From assembly GCA_001823535.1 (NCBI GenBank), contig MHUT01000018.1, positions 1 to 35,606 on the forward strand: a stretch of DNA of 35,606 bases. Reading direction: 5' to 3'. The translations under genes were made by a program, and so were the position numbers. The DNA is from Candidatus Yonathbacteria bacterium RIFCSPHIGHO2_02_FULL_44_14. Its GTDB lineage: Bacteria > Patescibacteriota > Minisyncoccia > Phycocordibacterales > UBA1550. The first letter of the stretch is position 1. The number at the start of each line of letters is the position of its first letter. The notes beneath the pieces are model-generated. The model saw nothing but the letters and a program-made list of their open reading frames with translations, ran no database searches and was not told the DNA's origin. Shown here piece by piece: positions 1 through 5,106 of this stretch.

Positions 1-17
1 GTAACAACTGAATACAA

Positions 18-89
18 GGCGTGGTAGCCAAGTGGTAAGGCAGTGGTTTGCAAAACCTCTATACGCGAGTTCGATTCTCGCCCACGCCT
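18..89 (+). tRNA. tRNA-Cys (GCA)
   Basis: Cloverleaf: acceptor GGCGTGG pairs with CCACGCC, followed by discriminator U, as is usual for tRNA-Cys. The T-arm GAGTTCGATTCTC is canonical. The anticodon loop TTGCAAA gives anticodon GCA. The anticodon stem has one apparent U-U mismatch. No CCA is encoded. Confidence 0.93.
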
Positions 90-124
90 CAATAATTGAA
101 AAACAATTATTCGTGAGTAGATAT

Positions 125-205
125 GTCCGGGTGGTGGAATGGTATACACAGGAGACTTAAAATTTCCCGCCGCAAGGCTTATGGGTTCGAGTCCCATCCC
201 GGACA
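125..205 (+). tRNA. tRNA-Leu (UAA)
   Basis: Acceptor GTCCGGG pairs with CCCGGAC. The anticodon stem GGAGA/TTTCC encloses loop CTTAAAA, giving UAA. A class II variable arm is present and the T-loop is TTCGAGT. CCA is not encoded. A perfect terminator hairpin follows directly, and the 3' end of this gene recurs twice downstream (255-275 inverted, 371-382 direct). Confidence 0.94.
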
Positions 206-206
206 C

Positions 207-252
207 AAAATTAAAGACCCAAAAAACGAATGCTTTTTGGGTCTTTAATTTT
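207..252 (+). terminator. Terminator after tRNA-Leu(UAA)
   Basis: Perfect 19-bp inverted repeat, arms 207-225 and 234-252, loop ACGAATGC. The AT-rich flanks give U-runs on both strands. It continues directly from the tRNA 3' end. Confidence 0.85.
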
Positions 253-254
253 GT

Positions 255-275
255 AGTCTGGGATGGGACTCGAAA
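255..275 (-). repeat. Inverted copy of the tRNA-Leu(UAA) 3' end
   Basis: GTCTGGGATGGGACTCGAA is the reverse complement of the tRNA-Leu T-arm and acceptor (about 186-204) apart from one C/T change. Together with the terminator between them it makes an extended inverted repeat of about 90 bp that includes the 3' part of the tRNA gene. Confidence 0.85.
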
Positions 276-311
276 GCCGGAGCCGGTATACAAGACGAGT
301 GCAGTGAGTGC

Positions 312-370
312 TTGTCGGCGAGGCGGGGTCGAGATACTTATGAGCGTAGCGAATTAGTAACTCGTGACCA
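312..370. repeat. Spacer module A, related to module at 807-880
   Basis: The stretch between tRNA-Leu and tRNA-Lys contains GGCGGGGTCGAG, ACTTATGAG, GCGAATTAGTAAC and TCGTGACCA. These resemble, in the same order, GCCGGGGTCGCGAG, ACTTACGTAG, GCGAGTA and CTTGTGACCA in the spacer after tRNA-Lys. No coding potential is evident. It may be a degenerate repeat or a structured RNA; the function is unknown. Confidence 0.5.
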
Positions 371-382
371 AGTCCCATCCCG
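371..382 (+). repeat. Short direct copy of the tRNA-Leu T-arm/acceptor
   Basis: AGTCCCATCCCG repeats tRNA-Leu positions 190-201 in the same orientation. It ends the spacer segment that begins with the inverted copy at 255-275. At 12 nt it would be weak alone; its position mirrors the longer Lys direct copy. Confidence 0.6.
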
Positions 383-425
383 TAAAAATTTGAGGATTTA
401 TCATTTTTATGATAACATCACTCAC

Positions 426-450
426 ATGCGCCCATAGCTGTTTTGGTAGA
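426..450 (+). pseudogene. tRNA-Lys 5'-half fragment
   Basis: ATGCGCCCATAGCT is identical to the sequence at the start of the intact tRNA-Lys, and GGTAGA of the D-arm also matches (about 21 of 25 positions). The sequence diverges at once after the D-arm and has no anticodon arm, so it is a tRNA remnant and not a working gene. Confidence 0.7.
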
Positions 451-492
451 TATAGAAGATTTACCACGATGGTCATTAGCACGGAGTATTAT

Positions 493-565
493 GCGCCCAT
501 AGCTCAGTTGGTAGAGCAGCTCGCTCTTAACGAGACGGTCGTAGGTTCGAATCCTACTGGGCGCA
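493..565 (+). tRNA. tRNA-Lys (CUU)
   Basis: Acceptor GCGCCCA pairs with TGGGCGC. The D-arm is AGCTCAGTTGGTAGAGC, the anticodon loop CTCTTAA gives CUU, and the T-arm is GTAGGTTCGAATCCTAC. CCA is not encoded. It is flanked by its own fragments (5' half at 426-450, 3' half at 713-732, inverted 3' half at 613-636). Confidence 0.95.
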
Positions 566-567
566 CA

Positions 568-609
568 ATAACAAAAAATAAAGGGTATCTCCCCTGTCTT
601 TTTTGTTAT
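568..609 (+). terminator. Terminator after tRNA-Lys
   Basis: Arms ATAACAAAAAA (568-578) and TTTTTTGTTAT (599-609), with an inner AGGG/CCCT pairing and a U-run. It sits inside the larger inverted repeat formed by the tRNA 3' end and its inverted copy. Confidence 0.75.
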
Positions 610-612
610 CAA

Positions 613-636
613 TGTGTGCTCAGTAGGATACGAACC
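613..636 (-). repeat. Inverted copy of the tRNA-Lys 3' end
   Basis: TGTGTGCTCAGTAGGATACG plus AACC matches the reverse complement of tRNA-Lys positions 544-567 at 21 of 24 positions. Two of the three differences are C-to-T and would still allow G-U pairing in a transcript reading through from the tRNA. Confidence 0.85.
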
Positions 637-645
637 GAAGGCCCA

Positions 646-687
646 CCATTTTGGCGATGAGAGTATCCTCGAATCGCTACAAAATGG
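646..687. repeat. Cruciform-forming inverted repeat in tRNA spacer
   Basis: CCATTTTG (646-653) pairs with CAAAATGG (680-687), and GCGAT (654-658) with ATCGC (673-677), leaving a 2-nt bulge and a 14-nt loop. There is no T-run, so it is unlikely to be a terminator. Confidence 0.7.
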
Positions 688-712
688 ATGGTCTCGACTG
701 CAAGGAGAGAGG

Positions 713-732
713 CGAATCCTACTGGGCGCACA
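713..732 (+). repeat. Direct copy of the tRNA-Lys 3' end
   Basis: CGAATCCTACTGGGCGCACA is identical over 20 nt to tRNA-Lys positions 548-567, which cover half the T-arm, the acceptor and two flanking bases. Direct repeats of a tRNA 3' end are what site-specific integration would leave (attL/attR), but only about 145 bp separates the copies and no integrase is present. It may instead remain from a tandem tRNA duplication. Confidence 0.85.
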
Positions 733-743
733 AGCGTTAAGAA

Positions 744-880
744 AGTCTGCCAAATGGCAGGCTTTTAGCTTGTGCGAGGCGCAACGATGTTTTGTCAGCA
801 GACAAAACCGTGAGCCGGGGTCGCGAGCACTTACGTAGATTGCGAGTACTCGAAGCAATATACTTAGTGACTTGTGACCA
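744..880. other. Non-coding spacer with hairpins and module B
   Basis: After the direct tRNA-Lys copy the spacer holds the hairpin GTCTGCC-AAAT-GGCAGGC (about 745-762, followed by TTTT), the hairpin TTTTGTC-AGCA-GACAAAA (about 790-807), and module B (807-880), which resembles module A at 312-370. I see no start codon with a ribosome-binding site and no recognisable RNA family. Confidence 0.5.
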
Positions 881-910
881 CACGCAAATTAGTGTACCTT
901 GTACTCATAT

Positions 911-995
911 GCCGGGGTGGCGAAATTGGTAGACGCACCTGCCTTAGGAGCAGACGGGGCAACCCATGGAGGTTCAAGTCCTCTCCCCGGCACCA
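911..995 (+). tRNA. tRNA-Leu (UAG)
   Basis: Acceptor GCCGGGG pairs with CCCCGGC, the loop CTTAGGA gives UAG, and a class II variable arm is present. It is the only one of the five tRNA genes here that encodes its CCA end (993-995). Confidence 0.94.
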
Positions 996-1008
996 ACATA
1001 AACATGGA

Positions 1009-1035
1009 CACCTTTTGTAGGTGTTTTTGTTTTTT
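1009..1035 (+). terminator. Terminator after tRNA-Leu(UAG)
   Basis: ACACC and GGTGT form a short stem around TTTTGTA, followed by a long T-rich tract. The short stem makes it weaker than the other terminators in the cluster. Confidence 0.6.
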
Positions 1036-1057
1036 GTGCTAAAATATGGCACTGCCT

Positions 1058-1139
1058 GAGCGTGTGGCGGAATTGGTATACGCGTGCGTCTCAGAAGCGC
1101 ATGGAGTGATCCTTGGGGGTTCAAGTCCCCCCACGCCCA
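1058..1139 (+). tRNA. tRNA-Leu (CAG)
   Basis: Acceptor GAGCGTG pairs with CACGCCC with one A-C mismatch at the second pair. The anticodon stem TGCGT/GCGCA encloses loop CTCAGAA, giving CAG. A long variable arm and the T-arm GGGGGTTCAAGTCCCCC follow. CCA is not encoded. Confidence 0.92.
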
Positions 1140-1185
1140 CATATTTAGCTCCTTTTTATAAGCCTTTCCTGCCATTCGCAAGGGC

Positions 1186-1214
1186 TTGACTTTTTTGATA
1201 AAATTAGCTATAAT
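1186..1214 (+). promoter_or_regulatory. Sigma70-type promoter of the SPFH operon
   Basis: TTGACT (1186-1191), a 17-nt spacer and TATAAT (1209-1214). This is close to consensus and lies about 50 nt upstream of the first start codon. The Shine-Dalgarno AAAGGAGA (1253-1260) then fits the ATG at 1266. Confidence 0.85.
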
Positions 1215-1265
1215 TTATTAAGTATCGGTCTTTGACAATTGCAAATTAACTTAAAGGAGAGTGTC

Positions 1266-2309
1266 ATGGGAACTATTATAGTTATTACTGTCGCAGCAAT
1301 AATAGCTCTTCTTGTATGGCTGCTCTATTTTGGAGCGAAGTATGAGAAACAAACTTGTTACGTACCAACTGGAGAGATAAAATTTGTGGTGGCGGGAGAA
1401 TCCTGTGTAAAAGTACTTCCCAATCTTGATGGTACAAATTATCATTACGATTACGATACGGGGCTTACTGTTGAGGGAGAAAGAGGAATTATTTATCCCC
1501 CACACAGTATCCTTGGTGTCTATTTGGTAAGTCTGCTCTACCCACTCAAGGAAATCCATGTGTATCAATATGAGTGGGATAAGCTACGCAAGGGTGACCC
1601 CACCAAAGGCGAAAAAGACTATGTCATTGACCATCATCCTTTGGAGTATGTAAATTCATTGTATTTGTTTTATACATACCCCATTCTTGCAGAAGAAGTT
1701 GAACTCGAAGGAAATTTGAGAATCAACATTCTCGTTAATGTCACGTTTCGCATGGTAAATCCGATTCTTGTTGTTTTTGTCTTCAAGGCAAAATGGCCGC
1801 GCCTTGTGAACGCAACTGTAAAAGGTGCTATCGCTACTTTCGGACAGGGAAAAACCCTCGATGCATTCCGCAAGGAAGATAAGGAGGGTGGGGACAGCGC
1901 TTTTTCGATGGCAGTAAAACAAATCAATGACTCAACGAACAATATGCCAGGGATTATTGAGAATTATGGTGTAGCTGTTCATGCAGTTGATTTCGTAAGT
2001 TACGATCCCGTAATAGGAAGTCCTGAAGAGCAGAAAGCAATCACAGCTCTGGAAATCGCAAGATTAGAAGCAGATGCTGACACAGAAAGAGCGCGCGGTA
2101 TCACCGTAATTGGTACGGCTCGTGCTGAAGCTCTTGGTGCACGTTTAAAGATTGCTTCTGATCATGACGGTGGCACTGGGGTTCTTCAGCAAGAAATATT
2201 TACTGATGGATTGGAAAAGTTTAAAGGCGACATACTGAGCCTAGGTGGCGATAGAATGCCACTCGCAATCACCCAACCGCAAAGCAAACCTAAGATTGAA
2301 AGGATATAA
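1266..2309 (+). CDS. SPFH/band-7 (stomatin/prohibitin-like) membrane protein
   Basis: The 347-aa product has one N-terminal membrane segment (about residues 4-22, IIVITVAAIIALLVWLLYF) followed by a cytoplasmic or membrane-apposed SPFH domain. Features include a beta-rich stretch with the RINILVNVTFRMVNP segment and a C-terminal Ala/Glu/Arg-rich helix (ALEIARLEADADTERARG), typical of the oligomerising coiled coil of prohibitin, stomatin and HflK/C proteins. Such proteins form ring-like scaffolds that organise membrane domains; the exact role here is unknown. The ATG at 1266 is chosen because AAAGGAGA lies 5 nt upstream and the membrane segment starts there; a TTG 27 nt upstream is less likely. 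It forms an operon with the next gene, 1 nt away. Confidence 0.85.
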   Translation: MGTIIVITVAAIIALLVWLLYFGAKYEKQTCYVPTGEIKFVVAGESCVKVLPNLDGTNYHYDYDTGLTVEGERGIIYPPHSILGVYLVSLLYPLKEIHVYQYEWDKLRKGDPTKGEKDYVIDHHPLEYVNSLYLFYTYPILAEEVELEGNLRINILVNVTFRMVNPILVVFVFKAKWPRLVNATVKGAIATFGQGKTLDAFRKEDKEGGDSAFSMAVKQINDSTNNMPGIIENYGVAVHAVDFVSYDPVIGSPEEQKAITALEIARLEADADTERARGITVIGTARAEALGARLKIASDHDGGTGVLQQEIFTDGLEKFKGDILSLGGDRMPLAITQPQSKPKIERI

Positions 2310-2310
2310 A

Positions 2311-3081
2311 ATGGGACTAATACGGAAAGTTGATGTACTGAACAAGAAGCAAGCAATCTCAATGCTCGCGAAAGATGACGTCAAAGGACTTACTTTCCCA
2401 AAAATTGGAACGTTTGGTCTAAATGGGTGGTGGGCAAAAAGAGATGGCGATGGAAAAAGATTCTTTTGGTACATCGTCGTTATCACTCTTGCTTACGCCG
2501 CTAGTTACATAGCACCGGAGGGAAAAGAAACAATCTATCGAGGTGCAGTAGCGCTCATTGGTGTCCATATCATATGGACGTTCCTCTCGACAGGGAAAAT
2601 AAGCACACTTACTTGGACCGTTGTTTTTGGAATGCTCGCCTATTTTGTTTTGGCATGGGGTTACCCGAAGGATGCGCCGAGAATTTTCGACGCTAGTTGG
2701 GGTCTTTCCAAGAAAGTGATGGCGAACGTAGGTGACGTAATGGAATCTGCTGACAAAAACTACGGAAAGGAGCCTAAAGCAACCACAGCACCGCCACATG
2801 TAGCACAAGCGCCAGTGGCCTACCAGCCGCAAACGCGGACAATCGAAGTGGTTGCCACAGAGGAAAGATTTACGGAGGTAAAAATACCCTCTGGAGTTCA
2901 TTTCTCGATTGACTGTCCTGATGGTGGGCTTGCAAAAGTCTTTCATCGCGACGAGCCGCAAGGGGTGATCTACGATTGTGCCAACAGTATCGAAGTCGGA
3001 GAAAATCTACACAATTTCCGCATCGGTTTTTCTTCAAAAACGGAAACACCAATAAAGATAAGAATAAAGATTACTTCTTAA
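2311..3081 (+). CDS. Three-helix membrane protein with C-terminal beta domain (SPFH partner)
   Basis: The 256-aa product has no family I recognise. After a basic N-terminus it has three hydrophobic segments (FFWYIVVITLAYAASYIA, a segment around AVALIGVHIIWTFL, and TWTVVFGMLAYFVLAWG). A Pro/Ala-rich linker and a beta-rich C-terminal domain of about 75 residues follow, with two Cys (in SIDCPDGG and YDCANS). It starts 1 nt after the SPFH gene, with GAAAGGA upstream, and ends before a strong terminator. The two are therefore co-transcribed, and it may be a partner of the SPFH scaffold; that is inference from position only. An upstream in-frame ATG inside the SPFH gene is rejected because it has no ribosome-binding site. 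Confidence 0.8.
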   Translation: MGLIRKVDVLNKKQAISMLAKDDVKGLTFPKIGTFGLNGWWAKRDGDGKRFFWYIVVITLAYAASYIAPEGKETIYRGAVALIGVHIIWTFLSTGKISTLTWTVVFGMLAYFVLAWGYPKDAPRIFDASWGLSKKVMANVGDVMESADKNYGKEPKATTAPPHVAQAPVAYQPQTRTIEVVATEERFTEVKIPSGVHFSIDCPDGGLAKVFHRDEPQGVIYDCANSIEVGENLHNFRIGFSSKTETPIKIRIKITS

Positions 3082-3102
3082 GTTATATTTGCAATTAAAC
3101 TC

Positions 3103-3137
3103 AAAAGCCTTACAGCGTTCTACGCTGTAAGGCTTTT
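3103..3137 (+). terminator. Terminator of the SPFH operon
   Basis: 15-bp perfect stem AAAAGCCTTACAGCG / CGCTGTAAGGCTTTT with loop TTCTA, then a T-run. Confidence 0.9.
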
Positions 3138-3140
3138 TTT

Positions 3141-3182
3141 TAACCAAAAAACCAACGTTGTAAAACGTTGGTTTTTTGGTTA
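3141..3182. terminator. Second, bidirectional terminator between convergent operons
   Basis: TAACCAAAAAACCAACG pairs perfectly with CGTTGGTTTTTTGGTTA around an 8-nt loop. It lies between the plus-strand SPFH operon and the minus-strand pilin cluster and can serve either direction. Confidence 0.8.
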
Positions 3183-3203
3183 AAAAGCGGATTTAAAGAA
3201 CTT

Positions 3204-3443
3204 TTAAGAAAATCCAAGTACGAAGGAGTTGATCATATTGAGTATTCCCCACACGCTAACTATGATAGCAAGACCGATAGTTCCCCACAACATGTGCTTC
3301 TTTCCCTCTCCTTGAGCTTCTTCACTGTTTTGATCTTTTACGAACATCATAACCCCAAATAGGAAATACGCCACAGCGGCCGCCATAATAAGTGAGACTA
3401 ATGGCTGAAGGATGCCGTCAATAACTCTCTGCATGATGTTCAT
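3204..3443 (-). CDS. TrbC/VirB2-like pilin-type small membrane protein (1)
   Basis: The 79-aa product has two membrane segments, around residues 12-35 (LVSLIMAAAVAYFLFGVMMF) and 53-72, with a charged loop (KDQNSEEAQGEGKK) between. This topology and the WG motif of the second helix match the TrbC/VirB2 pilin-like families common in Patescibacteria. No cleavable signal peptide is visible, unlike three of its paralogues. It is the last gene of a five-gene array of related proteins, 22 nt after the preceding one, before the bidirectional terminator. No ATPase or other secretion component is in the window, so whether it forms a pilus, a channel or another membrane assembly is open. Confidence 0.72.
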   Translation of the reverse strand: MNIMQRVIDGILQPLVSLIMAAAVAYFLFGVMMFVKDQNSEEAQGEGKKHMLWGTIGLAIIVSVWGILNMINSFVLGFS

Positions 3444-3465
3444 AACAAAGCAGTTCTAGTGATAA

Positions 3466-3813
3466 TTAAAGTGACAACCCAGGTGCTGACTTCACTGATG
3501 TATCGAGTTTTGCTGAAGTTGTAAAGAAGTTTACGAGACCCCAAATCGACACCATTACCGCAATGCCGATAACACCGTAGATAATACCGCTCTGCTTCTC
3601 TGCGCGCTTCTCTGGCTCACCTGCAGACATTACATATCCGAATACGTTCCACAAGAAATACACGACAGCCGCCGCGAGGATAATCACCGTTGCGGTGCTA
3701 AGAAAGTCCTTCAAAAAACTAATAAGGCCTCCTACCGTGCTGGCACCTTGCGCAATTTGCGCTGATGCCATGAATGGTGCAAATAGAGCACCGAATGCAA
3801 TAACTTTTTTCAT
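3466..3813 (-). CDS. TrbC/VirB2-like pilin-type protein with signal peptide (2)
   Basis: The 115-aa product starts with a signal peptide, likely cleaved after MASA. Two membrane helices (around VIILAAAVVYFLWNVFG and IIYGVIGIAVMVSIWGLVNFF) flank a charged loop rich in Glu/Lys. The second helix and the following SAKLD tail are clearly related to the protein at 3971-4255 (GLVNFFTGSLKLD), which shows recent duplication. It has its own promoter (3919-3947) and a leader of about 100 nt containing a GC-rich hairpin (3832-3863), so it can be expressed separately from the upstream array members. Confidence 0.78.
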   Translation of the reverse strand: MKKVIAFGALFAPFMASAQIAQGASTVGGLISFLKDFLSTATVIILAAAVVYFLWNVFGYVMSAGEPEKRAEKQSGIIYGVIGIAVMVSIWGLVNFFTTSAKLDTSVKSAPGLSL

Positions 3814-3831
3814 ATGTGATTTTACAAAATT

Positions 3832-3863
3832 ACGTCGCGCAGTGTCGATTGAAGCGCGACGCT
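3832..3863. other. Hairpin in the leader of pilin gene 2
   Basis: CGTCGCGC and GCGCGACG form an 8-bp stem around AGTGTCGATTGAA, followed on the plus strand by CTTTT. On the minus strand it lies in the 5' leader of the gene at 3466-3813, so it could be an attenuating or stabilising structure or a remnant terminator. Confidence 0.55.
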
Positions 3864-3918
3864 TTTAATGATTAATAATGCTTACGTACGATTTGATAAT
3901 AAAGATCGTATGTTTGTA

Positions 3919-3947
3919 ATTATACGAAACCTCTGCAAAAACTACAA
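3919..3947 (-). promoter_or_regulatory. Promoter of pilin genes 2 and 1
   Basis: On the minus strand TTGTAG (3942-3947), a 17-nt spacer and TATAAT (3919-3924). It lies in the 157-nt gap between two pilin genes, so the two promoter-distal paralogues can be expressed independently. Confidence 0.75.
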
Positions 3948-3970
3948 GGGAAAACTCAATAAGTTGAAAG

Positions 3971-4255
3971 CTATATTGTATTGAAGCGCTGCAGATCCAA
4001 AGGAGTAGCGGTGTCTAATTTCAGCGATCCGGTAAAGAAGTTAACCAGCCCCCACATAGACACCATCACCGCGATGGCAACAACGCCCCAAATCGCCTTT
4101 TCCTTCATTTTTGCAAGCTCTTCCGGCTGAGCGCTCTTTTGGATTACCCCCATGATGTTCCACAAAAAGAACACGACCGCCGCAGCAAGGAAAAGCGAGA
4201 ACAGTGGTGTTATAAGACTGCTAATTATAAAATCTATAAATTCTTCAAAATCCAT
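3971..4255 (-). CDS. TrbC/VirB2-like pilin-type small membrane protein (3)
   Basis: The 94-aa product has two helices (FSLFLAAAVVFFLWNIMGV and AIWGVVAIAVMVSMWGLVNF) and a basic/acidic loop QPEELAKMKEK. It is a close paralogue of the protein at 3466-3813 but has a short acidic N-terminus (MDFEEFIDFI) in place of a signal peptide. The start codon follows the upstream gene after 6 nt with no evident Shine-Dalgarno, which suggests translational coupling. Its role is presumably that of a membrane or pilus subunit, as for its neighbours. Confidence 0.75.
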   Translation of the reverse strand: MDFEEFIDFIISSLITPLFSLFLAAAVVFFLWNIMGVIQKSAQPEELAKMKEKAIWGVVAIAVMVSMWGLVNFFTGSLKLDTATPLDLQRFNTI

Positions 4256-4261
4256 AGTAGG

Positions 4262-4666
4262 TTATTGTGTTATCGTCGATATCGTTTCGCCAATAATCTG
4301 CGCGAAGCCCCACGAACCAAGCAGAATGAACGCGCCAATCACGCTGTACCAGATTGCAGTTTTTGCTTCCGCCAATTCTTCTTTATTTCCTTGTGCCTTT
4401 ACAAAGAGGAACCCGGAATAAATGAAAGCAAGGACGATGAATGGCATCAAAACCTTAACTGCAGTCTCGATAACAGCAGCTGCAAATTCAGAAAATGTAT
4501 CATAATTTAAAGGATTCTCTATTTTGGCGTTTGCCGAGAGTGCTGAAGGTGCAGTGCTTCCAGGAGACCCTGTTGAACCAGTGATTTGCTGCGCTACTAC
4601 AAATGTCATCGGAAGAAACAGAACGGTCATCGCAATAACCCCCAAAGTCTTTTTTATAGTATTCAT
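4262..4666 (-). CDS. TrbC/VirB2-like pilin-type protein with signal peptide (4)
   Basis: The 134-aa product has a signal peptide ending near FVVA-QQ, then a Ser/Thr/Gly/Pro-rich segment. Helix one lies around VLMPFIVLAFIYSGFLFV, a charged loop KAQGNKEELAEAK follows, and helix two is AIWYSVIGAFILLGSWGFAQ. The loop and second-helix pattern match the TrbC/VirB2-like family. A TATAAT box ends 7 nt before the ATG on the minus strand, so a leaderless transcript from an internal promoter is possible alongside readthrough from upstream. Confidence 0.78.
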   Translation of the reverse strand: MNTIKKTLGVIAMTVLFLPMTFVVAQQITGSTGSPGSTAPSALSANAKIENPLNYDTFSEFAAAVIETAVKVLMPFIVLAFIYSGFLFVKAQGNKEELAEAKTAIWYSVIGAFILLGSWGFAQIIGETISTITQ

Positions 4667-4693
4667 ACTGTGTATTATATATTATCTTATTAA

Positions 4694-5101
4694 TTATTGA
4701 AACATAAACTGCATAAAAGCGACCTGATCGTTGCTCAAAAGCGCAAAAAGGATGGTTTTGATCAAAATATACGCCCCGAGCATCATAAAAAAACCGGTAG
4801 CAATATACCCCAGCCCAGCTTTTGCTTCTGTCCAAGCACCTTCTTTATTTTGATTGATTACCAATTTTGCACCCATAAACATGAATCCGAGTGCAGCGAG
4901 CGGTACTGCAACCTTGAACATGAGAAATTTTATGATGTTGTTTATGAGAATTATTAGGTCATCAAAACCGCACATTTTTTGGCCAGCAGCTATATCGCCA
5001 CACGGAATTCCTACCTGCGCCCACACGAACACGGGAACCGCAAAAAAACCGACTGCTAATATTGTTGCAAAAGTTTTTTGATTGATTATTTTCATATTCA
5101 T
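4694..5101 (-). CDS. TrbC/VirB2-like pilin-type protein with signal peptide (5)
   Basis: The 135-aa product has a signal peptide likely cleaved after VFVWA, two Cys in the mature N-terminus (IPCGD and KMCGF) that could form a disulfide, and two membrane segments (VAVPLAALGFMFMGAKLVI; LGYIATGFFMMLGAYILIKT) separated by NQNKEGAWTEAKAG. It is the most diverged of the five paralogues and starts 5 nt after the solute-binding protein gene, so it is probably co-transcribed with it. The charged loop followed by a WT-EAKAG element is shared with many Patescibacteria pilin-like proteins. Confidence 0.76.
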   Translation of the reverse strand: MNMKIINQKTFATILAVGFFAVPVFVWAQVGIPCGDIAAGQKMCGFDDLIILINNIIKFLMFKVAVPLAALGFMFMGAKLVINQNKEGAWTEAKAGLGYIATGFFMMLGAYILIKTILFALLSNDQVAFMQFMFQ

Positions 5102-5106
5102 TGTTT

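Noticed and set aside
139-357. Open frames over the tRNA cluster (139-357, 409-660, 418-858, 614-838, 864-1181)
   Set aside because: They run through tRNA genes, terminators and repeats, have no ribosome-binding sites and encode no recognisable protein.
548-732. attL/attR of an integrated element at tRNA-Lys
   Set aside because: The 20-nt direct repeats fit, but only about 145 bp lie between them, with no integrase or cargo. Kept only as one possible origin of the repeats.
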